From contig JBOFCS010000092.1 of assembly GCA_051646185.1 (NCBI GenBank), forward strand, positions 1 to 8,379: DNA of 8,379 nucleotides, read 5' to 3'. Below are positions 1 through 5,488 of this stretch, in pieces. The notes under the pieces were generated by a model. It worked only from the letters and a program-made list of their open reading frames with translations. It had not been told where the DNA came from and did no database searches. Origin of the DNA: JBOFCS01 sp051646185 (GTDB taxonomy: Bacteria; Actinomycetota; Actinomycetes; Mycobacteriales; Mycobacteriaceae). Numbering within the stretch: position 1 is the first letter of the stretch; the number at the start of each line of letters is the position of its first letter. The position numbers and the translations under genes are program-made.

Positions 1-581
1 GTTACCGCCATAGTGCGCTCAAAGGTACCGATGTAGCGGTGGTGCTCGCTGTTGAATTCTCGGTGAACCCTTCCGGGTTGAGTTCGCCTATTCGCTATGG
101 TGAGCTCGCTAAAGCGTTAGATGCTACTGAGGGGCAAAGATTTCCGGCAGAAATGGTACGTCAAAAAGTTTTAGAGTTGCGTGCCAGTAAGGCAATGTTG
201 CTTAATCAGGATGACCATGATTCGTGGAGTGTTGGATCATTTTTTACCAATCCTATTGTCTCTCAAGGACAATTGGCAGACATTGAAAATAAGATCATAA
301 ACCTTCTTGGTCCGCAGGTGCAGATGCCACAGTTCCCTGCTGGTTCAGCGGTGAAACTTTCCGCCGGATGGTTGATTGAAAAGGCTGGATTCAGTAAAGG
401 TTTCCCTGGGGAGCATTCCACCGTCCGACTATCGACCAAACATACTCTGGCCCTGACTCACCGAGGTAATGGAACTACGGCAGAACTTTTGGACCTAGCC
501 CGTAAGGTGCAGCATGGGGTGCAGGAAAGTTTTGGAGTAACTCTTACTCCAGAGCCAATTTTGGTTGGCTGCGTAGTGTAG
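1..581 (+). CDS. murB: UDP-N-acetylenolpyruvoylglucosamine reductase (MurB), 3' part
   Basis: This is the C-terminal ~192 residues of MurB, the cytoplasmic FAD enzyme that uses NADPH to reduce UDP-GlcNAc-enolpyruvate to UDP-MurNAc in peptidoglycan synthesis. The frame (first full codon at base 3) is open to the left edge, so the gene is truncated by the window; the GTG at 39 is not its true start. The first residues read YRHSALKG, matching the YRDSxFK motif whose Ser (bases 12-14) is the catalytic proton donor. Then come GSFFTNP (family GSFFKNP), SAGWLIEKAGFSKG, the LSTKHTLALTHRGNGTT segment, and the C-terminal TPEPILVG with the conserved active-site Glu (bases 552-554). The FAD-binding N-terminal half lies upstream. 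The stop codon directly abuts the stop of the convergent SDR gene. Recognition of the family is secure. Confidence 0.95.
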   Translation, partial: YRHSALKGTDVAVVLAVEFSVNPSGLSSPIRYGELAKALDATEGQRFPAEMVRQKVLELRASKAMLLNQDDHDSWSVGSFFTNPIVSQGQLADIENKIINLLGPQVQMPQFPAGSAVKLSAGWLIEKAGFSKGFPGEHSTVRLSTKHTLALTHRGNGTTAELLDLARKVQHGVQESFGVTLTPEPILVGCVV

Positions 582-1322
582 TTAAGTTCGGTGTGCGCGG
601 GTTGCGGAGGCTTGATCGCGTGGTTTGAGGATTATCTGGTCTAGGTTGACATGCGCCGGGCGGCTTGCCACGAATCCGATCACTTCGGCGACATCGTGAG
701 CAGTTAGGGGCGTCAAACCTTCGTAGACTTTATGTGCTCGATTTTCGTCCCCAGCGAATCGGACCAAGGAAAACTCAGTTTCGACCATTCCCGGCGCAAT
801 TTCTGTTAGCCGCACCGGTTGCCCCAGCAATTCGCCACGTAAAGTTCGATGAAGTACCGCCTGAGCATGTTTAGCCGAGGTGTAGCCAGCACCGTTGTCG
901 TAGGCTTCAAAAGCGGCTATCGATGTTATCGAGACAATGAGGCCATCGCCGGATTCAATGAGTTTCGGGATCAGAGCTTTGGTAATCCGCAGGGTACCAA
1001 GAACATTGGTTTCCCACATCCAGCGCCAATCATCCAAGTCTGCTTCGGCTACGCTAGTAAGCCCTTTGGCACCACCAGCATTATTGATAAGGACATCTAC
1101 TGTGGTGAGCACTGAAGTGAAGGCCGCAACTGAGTCTTCATCAGTCACGTCAAGTTCCAGAGCGGTACCACCAATCTCTTCGGCTATGCGGTTAAGGCGG
1201 TCTAGCCTTCGCGCACCGAGGACAACGTGAAAGCCTTGAGCGGCAAGAGTGCGGGCGGTAGCTTCACCGATACCTGAACTGGCTCCAGTGACAACGGCAA
1301 CAGGTTTGTGGAGGTTGTCCAT
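582..1322 (-). CDS. SDR-family NAD(P)-dependent oxidoreductase, YdfG/serine dehydrogenase-like
   Basis: A classical short-chain dehydrogenase of 246 residues, the normal family length. The Rossmann motif TGASSGIG is at residues 12-19, NNAG at 80-83, and the catalytic tetrad is N106, S134, Y147 and K151 (YTSAK). Basic residues after the second strand (GARR, 36-39) suggest NADP(H). The C-terminal half (PGMVETEFSLVRFAGD, then RPAHVNLDQI) resembles E. coli YdfG, which oxidises L-allo-threonine, serine and 3-hydroxy acids; the actual substrate here is not determined by sequence. The start is an ATG with GGAAA a few bases upstream on the minus strand. It occupies the position of M. tuberculosis Rv0484c, also an SDR on the opposite strand between murB and mshA. 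It is transcribed divergently from the hydrolase-mshA set and convergently with murB, with no spacer at the murB end. The last ~12 residues are a variable tail. Confidence 0.92.
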   Translation of the reverse strand: MDNLHKPVAVVTGASSGIGEATARTLAAQGFHVVLGARRLDRLNRIAEEIGGTALELDVTDEDSVAAFTSVLTTVDVLINNAGGAKGLTSVAEADLDDWRWMWETNVLGTLRITKALIPKLIESGDGLIVSITSIAAFEAYDNGAGYTSAKHAQAVLHRTLRGELLGQPVRLTEIAPGMVETEFSLVRFAGDENRAHKVYEGLTPLTAHDVAEVIGFVASRPAHVNLDQIILKPRDQASATRAHRT

Positions 1323-1343
1323 GGTATTTCCAATCGGTGGGTG

Positions 1344-1372
1344 AGAGATTTTGTATCTCTGATTCTATAGAA
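1344..1372. promoter_or_regulatory. dyad symmetries in the divergent SDR/hydrolase region
   Basis: The 117-bp divergent spacer contains AGAGAT (1344-1349) and ATCTCT (1355-1360) as an inverted repeat with a 5-nt loop, followed by the perfect 10-bp palindrome TTCTATAGAA (1363-1372). Read on the minus strand, the palindrome contains TAGAAT, a fair -10 element for the SDR gene, with TTGGGG about 18 bp further upstream as a poor -35. Together they could be the SDR promoter with an operator. No clear -35/-10 pair was found for the plus-strand hydrolase. The symmetry is visible; the function is inferred. Confidence 0.35.
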
Positions 1373-1439
1373 CAGCAGATTTGCCCCCCAAATTAACTGA
1401 TTTTCACCACGGGAAGTACTTTTGCCTACTGTAGAGACC

Positions 1440-2297
1440 ATGGCAAAAGTTAAGCAGGTGCTCAGCATTGATGGGACAGAGATTGTTTATCAGGTTGCAG
1501 GGTCTGCAACGGCTCGACCGCTAGTGCTGATCCATGGCTGGTCACAGTCCTCGCGTTGCTGGGATTCGATCTTGCCGTTACTGCACGACCACTTCTTGAC
1601 AATTGCAGTCGATTTGCGTGGGCATGGTTACTCCGAAGCACCGGAGAATGGCTATGACATTTCTGAAAACTGGGCTGATGATGTTCATGCAGTACTTACC
1701 GCTGAAGGTATTAGCGCAGATGCAATTTTGCTGGGATGGTCTTATGGCGGTTTAGTGATTTGTGACTACCTTGCTAAATACCAGGAGAGTGCCGTGTCAG
1801 CAGTTGTGTTGGTAGGAGCGATCACCAGCATTGGTAAGGGTAAGAGAGGGGGCCACGTTGGTCCGGTAATGACTGCTGCAATCCCATCGGCAATGTCAGA
1901 AAATCCGCTGGAGGCGATTGCTGCGCTTGAAAGCTTTAGTCAGGGATTTATCCCCTCTGATGCGGGTAAGGGTCGGATACGGCAAGCGTTTTTGGGGACG
2001 AGTCTAGCCACTGCACCTCATGTTAGAGCTGCGCTTTTTGCTCGTAGTGTGGACTATGATGAGCTTTTATCGACGCTTGAGGTCCCAGTGCTGTTGGTGC
2101 ACGGTACCAGTGACCAGATTGTTGATGTAGCGAGCGCCCAGCATGCAGCCACGTTGCTGCCGCAGGTAAGGAGTTCATACTGGAAAGGTGGTGCTCATGC
2201 ACCCTTTCTTGAAGATGAAGTCCGTTTTGTGGAGGAGCTGATCGGGTTTGTCCATGCAGAGCTGGCAGACTGGGAAGGTGATTCCAGTGTCAGGTGA
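1440..2297 (+). CDS. alpha/beta-fold hydrolase
   Basis: A single-domain alpha/beta hydrolase of 285 residues. The oxyanion-hole motif HGWSQSS starts at residue 32, the nucleophile elbow GWSYGG has Ser101, the acid is Asp225 in HGTSDQIVD, and the base is His253 in GGAHAPFLE, giving an intact Ser-Asp-His triad. The DLRGHGYSEAP segment (from residue 58) is typical of the esterase/haloperoxidase-like and carboxylesterase group. No signal peptide or membrane segment is seen, so it is probably cytoplasmic. Substrate is unknown. The ATG at 1440 gives the usual N terminus, but its ribosome site is weak; an in-frame TTG at 1422 has GGGAAG five bases upstream and would add six residues. It is the first gene of a tight set with mshA and ybjN. 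In M. tuberculosis this slot upstream of mshA holds Rv0485, a ROK/NagC-type regulator, so the gene differs here. Confidence 0.9.
   Translation: MAKVKQVLSIDGTEIVYQVAGSATARPLVLIHGWSQSSRCWDSILPLLHDHFLTIAVDLRGHGYSEAPENGYDISENWADDVHAVLTAEGISADAILLGWSYGGLVICDYLAKYQESAVSAVVLVGAITSIGKGKRGGHVGPVMTAAIPSAMSENPLEAIAALESFSQGFIPSDAGKGRIRQAFLGTSLATAPHVRAALFARSVDYDELLSTLEVPVLLVHGTSDQIVDVASAQHAATLLPQVRSSYWKGGAHAPFLEDEVRFVEELIGFVHAELADWEGDSSVR
2291..2296 (+). promoter_or_regulatory. ribosome binding site chosen for mshA
   Basis: AGGTGA is a direct complement of the 16S rRNA tail and lies 8 nt before the ATG at 2305. It sits inside the last codons of the hydrolase gene, which suggests coupled translation. A competing site, GGAAGG at 2273-2278, lies 8 nt before an in-frame GTG at 2287, so a start six codons earlier cannot be excluded. 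Confidence 0.5.
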
Positions 2298-2304
2298 CCT
2301 AGTA

Positions 2305-3654
2305 ATGCCCGATATGAGCATTAAGCGGGTAGCGGTTCTTTCAGTACACACTTCGCCTCTTGCACAGCCCGGGATAGGTGATGCCGGGGGTATGAATGTC
2401 TATGTGTACCAATCAGCCCTAGAGCTTGCTAGACGGGGCGTGGAAGTGGAAATTTTCACTAGAGCCACTTCGTCAACAGTGCCAGCTGTAGTTGAGGCTG
2501 CTCCTGGAGTTTTAGTGAGAAATGTTGTTGCGGGGCCTTTTGAAGGGCTTGATAAAGCAGATTTGCCTACTCAGCTGTGTGCGATCGCTGCGGGGGTACT
2601 TAGGGAAGAAGCAACTCACGAACCGGGGTACTACGATGTCATTCATTCGCACTATTGGTTATCTGGGCAAGTGGGATGGCTTGCTCGTGACAGGTGGGCA
2701 GTGCCTTTGGTACATACTGCGCATACTCTAGCTGCGGTAAAGAATGCTTCTTTAGCTCAGGGCGACACGCCTGAACCAGCTGTTCGTCAAATAGGTGAGC
2801 AGCAAGTGGTTGATGAAGCCGATAGATTAATCGCAAATACTAAAGAGGAACTAGAGCAACTAGTTTCAATACACAATGCTGACCCAGGGCGTATCGATGT
2901 GGTGGCACCGGGTGCAGATTTATCGCTCTACAATCCAGGGGATCAAACCTTGGCTCGGGCAAATCTTAAACTCAATCCTCAGGAGTTTATTGTCACTTTT
3001 GTTGGCCGTATTCAGCCCCTTAAAGCACCAGATATTTTATTAAAGGCCGCTGCACAATTAATTACCCTGCAGCCGGAGCTGCCGCTACGGGTGCTTGTGG
3101 TGGGTGGCCCTTCCGGCAGTGGTCTAGAACGCCCGCAGGCGCTAATGGAACTAGCTCAGTCGCTAGGCATTTCAGAACAAGTTACGTTTTTGCCGCCGCA
3201 ACCAGCACAAGTTTTAGTGGATGTCTATCGGGCATCGGATATTGTGGTAGTGCCGAGCTATTCGGAATCATTTGGTCTAGTTGCTATTGAAGCTCAGGCT
3301 TGCGGGATTCCGGTGATTGCCGCTGAAGTGGGTGGCTTAGGGGTTGCGGTACGCAATGAGTTGACTGGTTTGCTGGTGCCTTCGCACCGTATTGAGCAGT
3401 GGGCCAATGCCATAGATCTGCTAGTTCACAATAATGAAAAAAGGTCATTGATGCAGCATGAAGCACCAGTGCATGCTGCACGGTTTTCCTGGGAAAATAC
3501 TGCGGAGGGGTTGCTGACTTCTTATCGTAGTGCTCAGCTCAATTACCATAGCCTGGCTCAAGGTGGAACAAAAGATCTACTCTCCAGAGAGTTTGTTCGT
3601 CGTCGAGAAGACTCAAGATTAGTGTCAAGAAGAACTTTGGGAGTGCGAACATGA
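2305..3654 (+). CDS. mshA: D-inositol-3-phosphate glycosyltransferase (MshA)
   Basis: A GT-B glycosyltransferase of family GT4 that transfers GlcNAc from UDP-GlcNAc to 1L-myo-inositol 1-phosphate (D-inositol 3-phosphate), the first committed step of mycothiol synthesis in the cytoplasm. The N-terminal domain has the HTSPLAQPG start and the GDAGGMNVYV loop (residues 25-34), then HSHYWLSGQVGWL and HTAHTLAAVKN, all hallmarks of MshA. The donor site has GRIQPLK with R235 and K240, and the E-x7-E pair E321/E329 in ESFGLVAIE. The 449-residue length exceeds the ~420 of C. glutamicum MshA because of a C-terminal tail of about 30 residues rich in Arg. Start choice is between ATG 2305 (used), GTG 2287 and ATG 2314. 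The stop overlaps the ybjN start as ATGA. Assignment is strong on motifs and synteny. Confidence 0.95.
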   Translation: MPDMSIKRVAVLSVHTSPLAQPGIGDAGGMNVYVYQSALELARRGVEVEIFTRATSSTVPAVVEAAPGVLVRNVVAGPFEGLDKADLPTQLCAIAAGVLREEATHEPGYYDVIHSHYWLSGQVGWLARDRWAVPLVHTAHTLAAVKNASLAQGDTPEPAVRQIGEQQVVDEADRLIANTKEELEQLVSIHNADPGRIDVVAPGADLSLYNPGDQTLARANLKLNPQEFIVTFVGRIQPLKAPDILLKAAAQLITLQPELPLRVLVVGGPSGSGLERPQALMELAQSLGISEQVTFLPPQPAQVLVDVYRASDIVVVPSYSESFGLVAIEAQACGIPVIAAEVGGLGVAVRNELTGLLVPSHRIEQWANAIDLLVHNNEKRSLMQHEAPVHAARFSWENTAEGLLTSYRSAQLNYHSLAQGGTKDLLSREFVRRREDSRLVSRRTLGVRT

Positions 3655-4142
3655 GTACGTATGACGTTATTGAACAAGCACTTACTGAGCGAGAGATTGC
3701 TTTTAGTGTCAAGTCTGCGGGCCCGGGGTCGGCTAACTGTTTTGTGGTGGAACTTCCGGGTGAGCGGAAATTGAAAACAACTACCCTCCTGACTATTACA
3801 GATCAGGGAGTTCGAATCGAAGCCTTTGTTTGCAGGAAGGTGGATGAGAATTTTGAGGGGGTGTATAAGTTTCTGCTCCGACGTAATAGACGTTTGTATG
3901 CAGTGCACTACACTCTCGATAAAGTGGGAGATATCTATCTGGTGGGTTATTTGCCAGAGCATGCAGTAACAGCGGAAGAGCTGGATCGGGTGCTTGGGCA
4001 AGTTCTTGAAGCAGCTGATGCAGATTTTAATACTTTACTTGAATTGGGCTTCCTCACGTCAATCAAACGAGAGTGGGCATGGCGAGTTTCTCGCGGTGAG
4101 TCCTTGGCGAACTTGCAGCCATTTGCTCATTTGATCAACTGA
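3651..4142 (+). CDS. YbjN domain-containing protein
   Basis: A 163-residue soluble protein of the YbjN family, which adopts a fold like type III secretion chaperones. The actinobacterial branch (M. tuberculosis Rv0487) is consistently found beside mshA, but its function is not established. Visible family features are the FVVELPGERKLKTTTLLTI segment, the FVCRKVDEN followed by FEGVYKFLLRRN, the Tyr-rich YAVHYTLDKVGDIYLVG strand region, and a helical C terminus with TLLELGFLTSIKREW. No signal peptide, membrane helix or catalytic motif is apparent. The start ATG overlaps the mshA stop by four bases and has GGGAG seven bases upstream, so translation is probably coupled to mshA. It is the last gene of the hydrolase-mshA-ybjN set. 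Confidence 0.88.
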   Translation: MSTYDVIEQALTEREIAFSVKSAGPGSANCFVVELPGERKLKTTTLLTITDQGVRIEAFVCRKVDENFEGVYKFLLRRNRRLYAVHYTLDKVGDIYLVGYLPEHAVTAEELDRVLGQVLEAADADFNTLLELGFLTSIKREWAWRVSRGESLANLQPFAHLIN

Positions 4143-4192
4143 GACGGTTTTCGTTGCTTTGGTTGGAAGATCGGGCAATAAACTGCAACCGC

Positions 4193-4233
4193 GTATAGCG
4201 AATAAGTTTTTTGAATAAACTTATTCGCTATAC
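4193..4233 (+). terminator. perfect 17-bp hairpin, probable terminator of the mshA-ybjN transcript
   Basis: The arm GTATAGCGAATAAGTTT (4193-4209) is perfectly complementary to 4217-4233, with a 7-nt loop TTTGAAT. It begins 50 bases after the ybjN stop. The T-rich stretch after it (from about 4240) is not immediately adjacent, and the stem is mostly A-T with a GCG core, so this is not a textbook intrinsic terminator. It could instead be a protein-binding dyad or a repeat or junction element. The structure is certain; the role is inferred. Confidence 0.5.
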
Positions 4234-4280
4234 CAGGGTTTAAATTTTCATTTTGTGTATATTTTTAGAAAAATAGATAT

Positions 4281-4351
4281 TTTGTAAAAATTATTTCAGC
4301 ATAATGACCTATTTACATCCAGTTTTTTACAAATTTAGCGGTATTATGCTG
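4281..4351. repeat. two interlocked inverted repeats
   Basis: TTTGTAAAAA (4281-4290) pairs with TTTTTACAAA (4324-4333), and CAGCATAAT (4297-4305) pairs with ATTATGCTG (4343-4351). The arms alternate in the order A, B, A', B', so both cannot form as nested hairpins; as RNA this is pseudoknot topology, as DNA it could be two overlapping operator dyads. All arms match perfectly. AT-rich sequence makes the first pair less surprising; the second is more specific. Confidence 0.4.
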
Positions 4352-4426
4352 GCGTCAATTGTTAGGATGACTGAAATATGTTTACAAATAGTCAGAAATA
4401 AATTTTTGGATTCATATATGCATTTT

Positions 4427-4445
4427 TTAGCTTAGATTAATCGAC
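4427..4445. promoter_or_regulatory. possible DtxR/IdeR iron box
   Basis: TTAGCTTAGATTAATCGAC matches the 19-bp DtxR/IdeR consensus TTAGGTTAGSCTAACCTAA at 13 of 19 positions, with 8 of 9 in the left half. It lies 112 bp upstream of the phosphatase start and upstream of an NRPS gene, where iron control of a siderophore locus would be expected. The right half is poor, no firm promoter overlaps it, and a match of this quality in ~740 bases of AT-rich spacer is not very unlikely by chance. Confidence 0.3.
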
Positions 4446-4557
4446 CACTAGTTTGGCAAATATTTTAAAGTATTGTGGATTGTGAGTTTATCTGCCAGAT
4501 TTTAGGAGTATCCTTAGTGCTTTCTTGAGTTACTTGAATAAAGGGACAAACTGAGCA

Positions 4558-5166
4558 GTGAGAAATGTAGTTGTGCATCTTGTTCGGCATGGAGAAGTGC
4601 ATAATCCTGATAACGTGATTTACGGACGACTTCCAGGATTTGGGTTATCCGCCAGAGGGGTACAACAGGCCCTCGAAGTAGCCGAGTATTTGGCGCAGCA
4701 GGATATTGCTGTTGTAGTCAGTTCACCTTTACAGCGTGCAGTTGAAACGGCACAGCCGCTTGCTCAGCGATTGAATTTGCCACTGAGTTATGACAAAAAT
4801 CTTATCGAGTGGTCGAGCCGCTTTGAAGGTAGGTCACTCAAAAATGGCAGGTTGAAGCTTGGTGCGCGTGAGTTGTGGCATATGCGGAATCCGCGGCAGC
4901 CATCCTGGGGCGAGCGGTATGACAATCTTGTGACTCGAATGGCTCTGGCTATCGATAAGGCAAAGGATCAAGCTGGTTCAGGTGAAGTGGTTTGCTTCAG
5001 CCATGAGCTACCCATCAGTGTTCTGAGAAAGTCCGTGCAGGGTGAAAAACTGTGGGGGCGCTCTAACGATCGTGGTGTTGCTCATGCTTCGGTAACAACT
5101 TTTTTATTCTCCGATAATCGCACGTCCCAAGTCGATTACTGGTCGCCGACCTTAAGTGCTAATTAA
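4558..5166 (+). CDS. histidine phosphatase superfamily protein (phosphoglycerate-mutase-like)
   Basis: A 202-residue member of the histidine phosphatase (branch 1) superfamily, which passes phosphate through a phospho-histidine. The LVRHGE motif gives Arg10 and the nucleophile His11. SSPLQRAVETA supplies Arg60, Glu84 is the likely acid in LIEWSSRFEG, and FSHELP supplies the second His149. Its length and the RHGEVHNPDNVIYGRLPGFGLSxRG stretch resemble the M. tuberculosis Rv0525 type more than glycolytic GpmA, so a role as true phosphoglycerate mutase is unlikely; substrate is unknown. Rv0525 normally neighbours hemL and cytochrome c assembly genes, which are not seen here. The GTG start is forced by an in-frame stop two codons upstream; AAAGGGA lies 11 bases before it. 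It stands alone between two AT-rich spacers. No signal peptide or membrane segment is seen. Confidence 0.88.
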   Translation: MRNVVVHLVRHGEVHNPDNVIYGRLPGFGLSARGVQQALEVAEYLAQQDIAVVVSSPLQRAVETAQPLAQRLNLPLSYDKNLIEWSSRFEGRSLKNGRLKLGARELWHMRNPRQPSWGERYDNLVTRMALAIDKAKDQAGSGEVVCFSHELPISVLRKSVQGEKLWGRSNDRGVAHASVTTFLFSDNRTSQVDYWSPTLSAN

Positions 5167-5488
5167 ATATCATGGCCAATTATTTATTCACATAATTGGA
5201 CAATCGATCAGTAATAGAAATCTTGGATATTTATGTAATAAATAATTTTTTAAACAGTTACAGTTGATCTCAGGAAATTTTTAGCACACCAGTACTAGAC
5301 TCAGTGGTATGTAGAAAATGGAAGGTTAAACGAGACTATTATGCCCATCCAGTAACAGTTATGCACCGAATAAAGACATGTGAGTGATGAATAATTCAAA
5401 GTTGGTTAGTTCCTCTTAAAAGATGAGGGTGATTTCAGCGGACCGGATAGATAAAACTTGCCTTAACGTCAAAATGTGGGGAGTTAGC
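5167..5488. other. AT-rich spacer upstream of the NRPS gene
   Basis: A gene-free stretch of 322 bases. Just after the phosphatase stop lies a perfect 8-bp hairpin (CCAATTAT 5176-5183 with ATAATTGG 5192-5199) and then an all-AT hairpin (5228-5234 with 5238-5244) followed closely by TTTTTT (5246-5251). Either could be a weak terminator for the phosphatase gene. TATTAT at 5337-5342 is a possible -10 without a good -35. Two weak DtxR-like half-site matches (5321-5339 and 5401-5419, 11 of 19 each) were seen but are not convincing. The NRPS reading frame is open back to an ATG at 5423. Confidence 0.5.
5478..5483 (+). promoter_or_regulatory. ribosome binding site deciding the NRPS start
   Basis: GGGGAG lies five bases before the GTG at 5489 and is the best ribosome site in this area. 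In-frame ATG codons at 5423 and 5474 also open the same frame, but neither has a good site upstream, and the GGGGAG would lie inside the gene for both. Confidence 0.6.

Larger units (their letters stand above)
4143..4557. other. AT-rich non-coding region between ybjN and phosphatase gene
   Basis: A stretch of 415 bases with no convincing gene on either strand. It is far richer in A and T than the flanking genes, with many runs of A or T. It holds a long perfect hairpin near its left end, two interlocked inverted repeats in the middle and a possible iron box, each listed separately. TTTACAAAT occurs twice (4326-4334 and 4381-4389). No tRNA or known riboswitch was recognised. It marks the change from the conserved mshA block to the accessory genes on the right, so it may combine a terminator, an upstream regulatory region and the scar of a rearrangement. 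Confidence 0.7.

Noticed and set aside
3558..4001. 147-residue minus-strand open frame across the mshA/ybjN junction
   Set aside because: It lies wholly antisense to two well-recognised genes, has no recognisable motif and no ribosome site of note; a shadow frame.
4558..5166. Annotation of the phosphatase as glycolytic GpmA, which would restore the M. tuberculosis synteny
   Set aside because: At 202 residues it is shorter than dPGM (~245-250) and its RHGE flank and mid region resemble the Rv0525-type family, not GpmA.
5321..5339. Second possible DtxR box upstream of the NRPS (also 5401-5419)
   Set aside because: Each matches only 11 of 19 consensus positions, which is expected by chance in spacers of this length.
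5253..5361. AACAGTTA repeated at 5253-5260 and 5354-5361
   Set aside because: An 8-bp repeat 101 bp apart in AT-rich spacer has no supporting context and is likely chance.
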